The notes below the pieces were generated by a model. It had not been told where the DNA came from. It ran no database searches and worked only from the letters and a program-made list of their open reading frames with translations. Positions 6,439 to 9,483 of a stretch of DNA of 9,483 nucleotides are shown here, piece by piece; within the stretch, counting starts at the first letter, position 1, and every line of letters starts with the position of its first letter. Origin of the DNA: Nitrospira sp. ST-bin4 (lineage in GTDB: Bacteria > Nitrospirota > Nitrospiria > Nitrospirales > Nitrospiraceae); NCBI GenBank assembly GCA_002083565.1, contig MSXM01000088.1, positions 1 through 9,483 of the forward strand, in the 5' to 3' direction. The position numbers were made by a program, and so were the translations under genes.

Positions 6439-6482
6439 GTAACGAACTCGTAAGATCGCGGTGAATCGCCCGTTAAGTTTTG
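6439..6482 (-). promoter_or_regulatory. four 11-bp-phased TTAAC-like direct repeats (PhoB/PhoP-type box)
   Basis: On the minus strand, TTAAC, TTCAC, CTTAC and GTTAC begin every 11 bp (on the plus strand GTTAA at 6472, GTGAA at 6461, GTAAG at 6450, GTAAC at 6439). Direct repeats of this kind in 11-bp phase are how PhoB/PhoP-type winged-helix regulators bind. The array points at the strong ribosome binding site and ATG at 6385, about 54 bp away, and lies just downstream of the response regulator gene. I see no clear -10 box. Confidence 0.45.
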
Positions 6483-6566
6483 ATTAGGATTTCGTGCGTG
6501 AAGCGGAGCTCGAAGAACGAGCGAGCGGATGAGAGCGAAGCGCGCCGGGCTTTGTGTCGGATCCGG

Positions 6567-7277
6567 TTAGCTGGCCGAGGGTTGATCCGACAGCTTGTAG
6601 CCTAGCGATTTGATCGAAATGATGGCGTTGTCGAGCAGCGGGATCTTCATCTTCAACCGACGGACGTGCACGTCCACAGTCCTCGTGGTGCCATAGTAAT
6701 CATAGCCCCACACGGCGTTCAGCAGGACATCGCGTGTCAGCACTCGCCCGGGGTGGCGCAGGAGGTGTTCGAGCAGGCCGAATTCCTTGGCCGTAAGCGA
6801 CACTTCTTTGCCCTTTACGGTAATTTCGTGCCGGGCTGGGTCAAACAGGAGCGGGCCAAAGCTAAAGGACGAGTGTTTCTGGTCATCCGTCCGTTCGAGG
6901 CGGCGAACGAGCGCCTTGACCCTAGCAATCAGCGCTTTGGGGCTGAACGGCTTCGTCACATAGTCGTCGGCGCCGAGTTCAAGGCCGATAATCGTGTCGG
7001 ACTCCTCGGAACTGGCCGTCAGCATGATGATAGGAAGGAGCGCGGTATCCGGTGCGTTGCGAAGTCTCTTGCAGACTTCAATCCCGTCGATTTCCGGAAG
7101 CATCAGGTCAAGAATCAGCAGATCCGGAATTCCAGACTTAATCACCGTGAGGGCTTCGACCCCGGATTTTACGACGCTTGCCCGAAATCCGTCCTTCTCC
7201 AGATAGAGTTTCACGAGCTGGGCGATATCAGGCCCGTCTTCGACGATATGAATTTGTTTCGGTGTTCGATTTGACAT
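6567..7277 (-). CDS. OmpR/PhoB-family response regulator
   Basis: This 236-residue transcription factor has an N-terminal receiver domain (about 7-122) and a C-terminal winged-helix domain (about 145-230). Receiver landmarks are all present: the acidic pair E13/D14, the phosphoacceptor D57 in LLILDLMLPEIDG, the switch threonine T87 (IIMLTASSE) and K109 in DDYVTKPFSP. The DNA-binding part shows the family pattern (VSLTAKEFGLLEHLL, then GRVLTRDVLLNAVWG and TRTVDVHVRRLKMKI, ending SIKSLGYKL). No histidine kinase gene is adjacent, so it is an orphan within this window. I chose the ATG at 7277, with a weak AGTGA before it; the frame is open to 7445 but that part is not family-like. Phased TTAAC-like repeats lie on both sides of the gene, which suggests it controls itself and its neighbours. 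PhoB identity specifically is not proven. Confidence 0.9.
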   Translation of the reverse strand: MSNRTPKQIHIVEDGPDIAQLVKLYLEKDGFRASVVKSGVEALTVIKSGIPDLLILDLMLPEIDGIEVCKRLRNAPDTALLPIIMLTASSEESDTIIGLELGADDYVTKPFSPKALIARVKALVRRLERTDDQKHSSFSFGPLLFDPARHEITVKGKEVSLTAKEFGLLEHLLRHPGRVLTRDVLLNAVWGYDYYGTTRTVDVHVRRLKMKIPLLDNAIISIKSLGYKLSDQPSAS

Positions 7278-7365
7278 GGTATCACTTTGCATAGAATGCG
7301 TCTTGGCAATAGGCCAATCCACCGACCATGTAAGCGTATGATATCCAGCTTGTGCTACGAGCGGA

Positions 7366-7391
7366 TTACGAGTGCGTAACGCATTGTAACG
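7366..7391 (-). promoter_or_regulatory. tandem CGTTAC motifs upstream of the response regulator
   Basis: On the minus strand CGTTAC occurs twice 10 bp apart, starting at 7391 and 7381, followed by CGTAAT. They lie about 90-115 bp before the response regulator start at 7277. A weak -10-like TATCAT lies downstream at 7343-7338. The motif resembles the half-sites of the two 11-bp-phased arrays, so autoregulation is possible. Spacing here is 10 bp rather than 11. Confidence 0.3.
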
Positions 7392-7454
7392 AATGATTGG
7401 GCTGAAGAAATCTGTCGATTGCTGACGCAAGTAAGTGGTGGACATTAGACACTT

Positions 7455-7481
7455 TTAACTGCCTGTTAACATGGAGTTAAT
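7455..7481 (+). promoter_or_regulatory. three 11-bp-phased TTAAC repeats (PhoB/PhoP-type box)
   Basis: TTAAC at 7455, TTAAC at 7466 and TTAAT at 7477 recur at exactly 11 bp on the plus strand. This is the spacing and close to the TTAACA half-site known for Bacillus PhoP, and the geometry used by PhoB-type regulators generally. The array sits between the divergent response regulator and zinc-ribbon genes and is oriented toward the zinc-ribbon start at 7553, 71 bp downstream. A possible -10 (TACGAT, 7484-7489) follows closely. Confidence 0.5.
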
Positions 7482-7552
7482 CTTACGATGTTACGTTACC
7501 TCCCGTGTGCGGGTGGATTCGATACCGGCACGTATAAAAAGGAGGAGCGCTC

Positions 7553-7723
7553 ATGACTTGTCAAAAGTGCAAAGGTCTCATGATCGAAGAACGGCAGCCG
7601 GAATTGTCGCCAGGCCTCATTGTCCATCGCTGTATCAATTGCGGGTTGATCGTCGATCCGATGCTGTTAGCGAACCGCCTCAATCATCTGAAGGAGAAAC
7701 AGTCCTTGCTTCATGCGGCGTGA
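7553..7723 (+). CDS. 56-residue zinc-ribbon protein
   Basis: A short gene encodes a protein with two CxxC knuckles, C3/C6 (MTCQKCKG) and C27/C30 (HRCINCGL), 20 residues apart, the classic zinc-ribbon layout. A basic helix (ANRLNHLKEKQSLLHAA) forms the tail. The ATG is preceded by AAGGAGG at 7539-7545 with an ideal 7-nt gap, so translation is very likely despite the small size. Zinc ribbons of this kind usually bind nucleic acid or another protein; no partner is evident. It diverges from the response regulator gene and has phased TTAAC repeats pointing at it, so it may be a target of that regulator. It converges with the exonuclease III gene. I recall similar small proteins in Nitrospira, usually annotated as hypothetical. 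Confidence 0.8.
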   Translation: MTCQKCKGLMIEERQPELSPGLIVHRCINCGLIVDPMLLANRLNHLKEKQSLLHAA

Positions 7724-7801
7724 GACTGTCGTCCTGTCCGGCCAGGTGGGTGGTTAGCCTGCATGATCGGACCGGGCGGGGGGTGGGCGTTGCGTGCGCG
7801 G

Positions 7802-8575
7802 CTAGACCGAAAACTCTGCCCAGAGAAACGTATGGTCCGAAGGGTCTTTCGCTCGCCGCGGCTCGACGTCCACGTCAGCCCGCACGCATTTATCCGCCAG
7901 CGGTTTGGTTGAGAGAATGTGGTCGATGCGCCAGCCTTTATTAGCCTCCAGTGAACTCGGTGCCCGATAATCCCAGAACGTGTATTGTTGTTTGGTCGGA
8001 TAGAGTTTCACGAACACGTCCTGGAATCCCCACGCGAGAGTCTTTTCGTACGCCTTGCGGGCATCCACGTGATAGCAGACGTGGTTTAAATGTTTGTCCG
8101 GACTGTGCACGTCCATCGGCCTCGGTGCCACATTCATATCCCCGCACCAAATCGCCGGGGCTTCCGGTGAGAGGTGTTTCTCGAAATACTTCCGCAGCCG
8201 CTCATACCACCCCAGCTTGTACGCATATTTCGGCGAGTCGATTTCAAATCCCTGTGGCACATAAGTGTTCACAATGGGAATACCGTCGATGACGACCCTG
8301 AGCAATCGCGCGTCCTCCGGCTCTCCTCCATCATCGAAACCGTAGAACACCGCCTCAGGTTTCTTTCGACTGAGAATTGCCACACCGTTGTATGACTTCA
8401 TTCCTCGATAGGTGATTTCGTAGCCGGACGGGGTCAAGGCCAGTAGCGGGAATTCGGTGTCCTGCACTTTCGTTTCCTGGAGGCAAAGAACGTCCGGCTT
8501 CTGGCGGTCGAGCCATTCCATCACGATGGGCAGGCGCTTGCGGAGGGAATTGACATTGAAGGTGGCGATTTTCAT
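7802..8575 (-). CDS. xthA: exodeoxyribonuclease III (AP endonuclease)
   Basis: This 257-residue enzyme of the exonuclease III/AP endonuclease family acts in base excision repair: it cuts DNA at abasic sites and removes 3' blocking groups. All catalytic landmarks are visible: N7 (FNVNSLR), metal ligand E34 (CLQETK), Y105 (NTYVPQG), D146 and N148 (CGDMNVAPRPMDV), D218/H219 (GWRIDHIL), and the D247-H248 pair (DPSDHTFLW). The length is normal for XthA-type proteins. The start at 8575 gives the canonical MKIATFNVNSLR opening, with GGAG 6 nt upstream; a GTG at 8587 would overlap that binding site. It converges with the zinc-ribbon gene, with 78 bp between the stops and no obvious terminator. Confidence 0.96.
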   Translation of the reverse strand: MKIATFNVNSLRKRLPIVMEWLDRQKPDVLCLQETKVQDTEFPLLALTPSGYEITYRGMKSYNGVAILSRKKPEAVFYGFDDGGEPEDARLLRVVIDGIPIVNTYVPQGFEIDSPKYAYKLGWYERLRKYFEKHLSPEAPAIWCGDMNVAPRPMDVHSPDKHLNHVCYHVDARKAYEKTLAWGFQDVFVKLYPTKQQYTFWDYRAPSSLEANKGWRIDHILSTKPLADKCVRADVDVEPRRAKDPSDHTFLWAEFSV

Positions 8576-8840
8576 GGAATGCTCCACAATCTATTCGGCG
8601 GGCGCATCCTACCAAAAACCGGGTAAGTCAACAATGCTCATGCAGGCTTGTAGCCCGAGGATTGATAATGCCGGACTCTGACAAAGGTTGTGATGCCGGG
8701 GGCCAAAGAAGGTCGGCCAGCGAGATTGTAGCGCTCGAAGAAGCGAGGAGATATACACAGCGTATTCGCGTGGGCCGTTCGCATTAGATATGGATTTTGG
8801 TGAATAGAGAAGAGCTTCCGATGGTTTCTCCGAAATCAAT

Positions 8841-9350
8841 TCAGGAAAAGCGTTTGACCTGTTCCGCCAAGGTACTGGCCACAAGATTCAGATCGAACGG
8901 CCAGGCGTAACGGATTTCGACCTCTGGATATTGCGGCCGCAGATGATCCAGAATCTCAGGAATCTCCACCTCCGAGTGTGACCCTCCCGGGGTAAACATG
9001 GTCGTCGCTACGGTAATACGAGTTGCCCCCTGATTGATCAGGGCTTCAACCGATTCCTCTAACGTCGGTGCGCAAAACTCATTGTAGGCTACGGCAAAGA
9101 GCGCGCCGTTCAGTTGGGCTTGCAGGCGTGCCGCTACTGTTTCGAGACCAGCTTGATAGGGATCTGTCTCCGCGGTTCTCGGCCACTGGCGGATCTTGGT
9201 ATCCAGCTCAAGTTCTTCCGCCGAAGGCGGAAGCTTCGCAGCACGCCGCTGACCTTCCAAGCGTTTCAGTTTTGTGACCAATTCCTGAGGGCATCCCTTG
9301 GGAATGCCGCCGTGACCGACCAGAATGATTCCGTGCTTTTGCATCGCCAT
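8841..9350 (-). CDS. cbiX: CbiX/SirB-family chelatase-like protein
   Basis: The 169-residue product is a short (single-domain) member of the CbiX family, whose enzymes insert cobalt, iron or nickel into sirohydrochlorin for cobalamin, siroheme or F430 synthesis. The two metal-site histidines are visible: H13 in IILVGHGG and H125 in TMFTPGGSHSEVEIP. The segment AYNEFCAPTLEESVEAL also matches the family. Between the first motif and the next strand there is a long polar stretch (about residues 18-66, including PPSAEELELDTKIRQWP) that ordinary CbiX proteins lack. The ATG at 9350 follows GGAGGA with a 3-nt gap; a TTG at 9365 is less likely. No other tetrapyrrole gene is in view, so the substrate is unproven. 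Confidence 0.85.
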   Translation of the reverse strand: MAMQKHGIILVGHGGIPKGCPQELVTKLKRLEGQRRAAKLPPSAEELELDTKIRQWPRTAETDPYQAGLETVAARLQAQLNGALFAVAYNEFCAPTLEESVEALINQGATRITVATTMFTPGGSHSEVEIPEILDHLRPQYPEVEIRYAWPFDLNLVASTLAEQVKRFS

Positions 9351-9370
9351 GAGTCCTCCAAACAAAGTTG

Positions 9371-9402
9371 GGCCCGGAACTCCTTAAATGGAGTTCCAGG
9401 CC
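9371..9402. repeat. strong hairpin upstream of the CbiX-like gene
   Basis: GGAACTCC and GGAGTTCC form a perfect 8-bp stem with a 6-nt loop (TTAAAT), extended by GGCC/GGCC across a single mismatch. It lies 21-52 bp before the minus-strand start at 9350, so it is either in that gene's leader or the terminator of a gene beyond the right edge. Only a few T residues follow on the minus strand, so termination is uncertain. Confidence 0.5.
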
Positions 9403-9483
9403 GTTTACTATTACACGAACCGTCTCGGTGACTGTGTTAGCACTAGTAGCCGGTCTTTTGCCCCGTGGCCACCTGGCTGGGGA

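Noticed and set aside
6508..6522. GCTCG/CGAGC hairpin after the response regulator gene, and the similar GCTCGAAGAA at 8733-8742
   Set aside because: The stem is only 5 bp with no T-run, and the two places share only 10 bases, too little for a repeat or terminator call.
8609..8884. 91-codon minus-strand open frame before exonuclease III
   Set aside because: It overlaps the end of the CbiX-like gene in another frame and has no protein-like character; the 8588-8840 gap otherwise shows nothing convincing.

Overview
The window reads as a chromosomal housekeeping and regulatory stretch of a fairly GC-rich, free-living Gram-negative-type bacterium. The gene set, the style of the CbiX-like and zinc-ribbon proteins, and intergenic repeats of the CCTTTGACTGCGCTCAGG type make a Nitrospira-like (Nitrospirota) genome my best guess. 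That is inferred from memory of similar proteins; no rRNA or marker gene is present. There are no tRNA or rRNA genes, CRISPR arrays, transposases or phage genes.

Layout. (1) Positions 2-1303 (+) hold the tail of an RsbW-type anti-sigma kinase and two separate STAS anti-sigma-factor antagonists, together a partner-switching module. (2) Positions 1304-1864 are gene-poor. They contain a possible GTG-started 49-residue ORF, one copy of a short dispersed repeat with inverted ends, and a 16-bp perfect palindrome. (3) Positions 1865-2925 (+) hold a 62-residue two-helix membrane protein and a 262-residue five-helix membrane protein, neither recognised. (4) Positions 3000-4268 (-) encode a HI0933/YhiN/BaiN-type flavoprotein, convergent with (3). 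(5) Positions 4333-4438 hold a second, inverted copy of the dispersed repeat next to a different intergenic repeat. (6) Positions 4463-5941 (-) encode a CYTH-CHAD protein, a family tied to polyphosphate. In the same open frame upstream lies a well-translated-looking start region (from 6385) that resembles the beginning of an OlsB-like GNAT acyltransferase. (7) Positions 6567-7277 (-) encode an OmpR/PhoB-type response regulator with no kinase beside it. (8) Positions 7553-7723 (+) encode a 56-residue zinc-ribbon protein. (9) Positions 7802-8575 (-) encode exonuclease III. (10) Positions 8841-9350 (-) encode a CbiX-family chelatase-like protein.

The most interesting pattern is regulatory. Two places carry TTAAC-like direct repeats in exact 11-bp phase, the geometry bound by PhoB/PhoP-type regulators. 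One is a triplet at 7455-7481 that points at the zinc-ribbon gene. The other is a quadruplet at 6439-6482 (minus strand) that points at the strong ribosome binding site before 6385. Both flank the response regulator gene. With a CYTH-CHAD protein and an OlsB-like start next door (ornithine lipids and polyphosphate are both phosphate-related), this suggests a local phosphate-responsive regulon. The sequence elements are directly visible; the phosphate link is inference.
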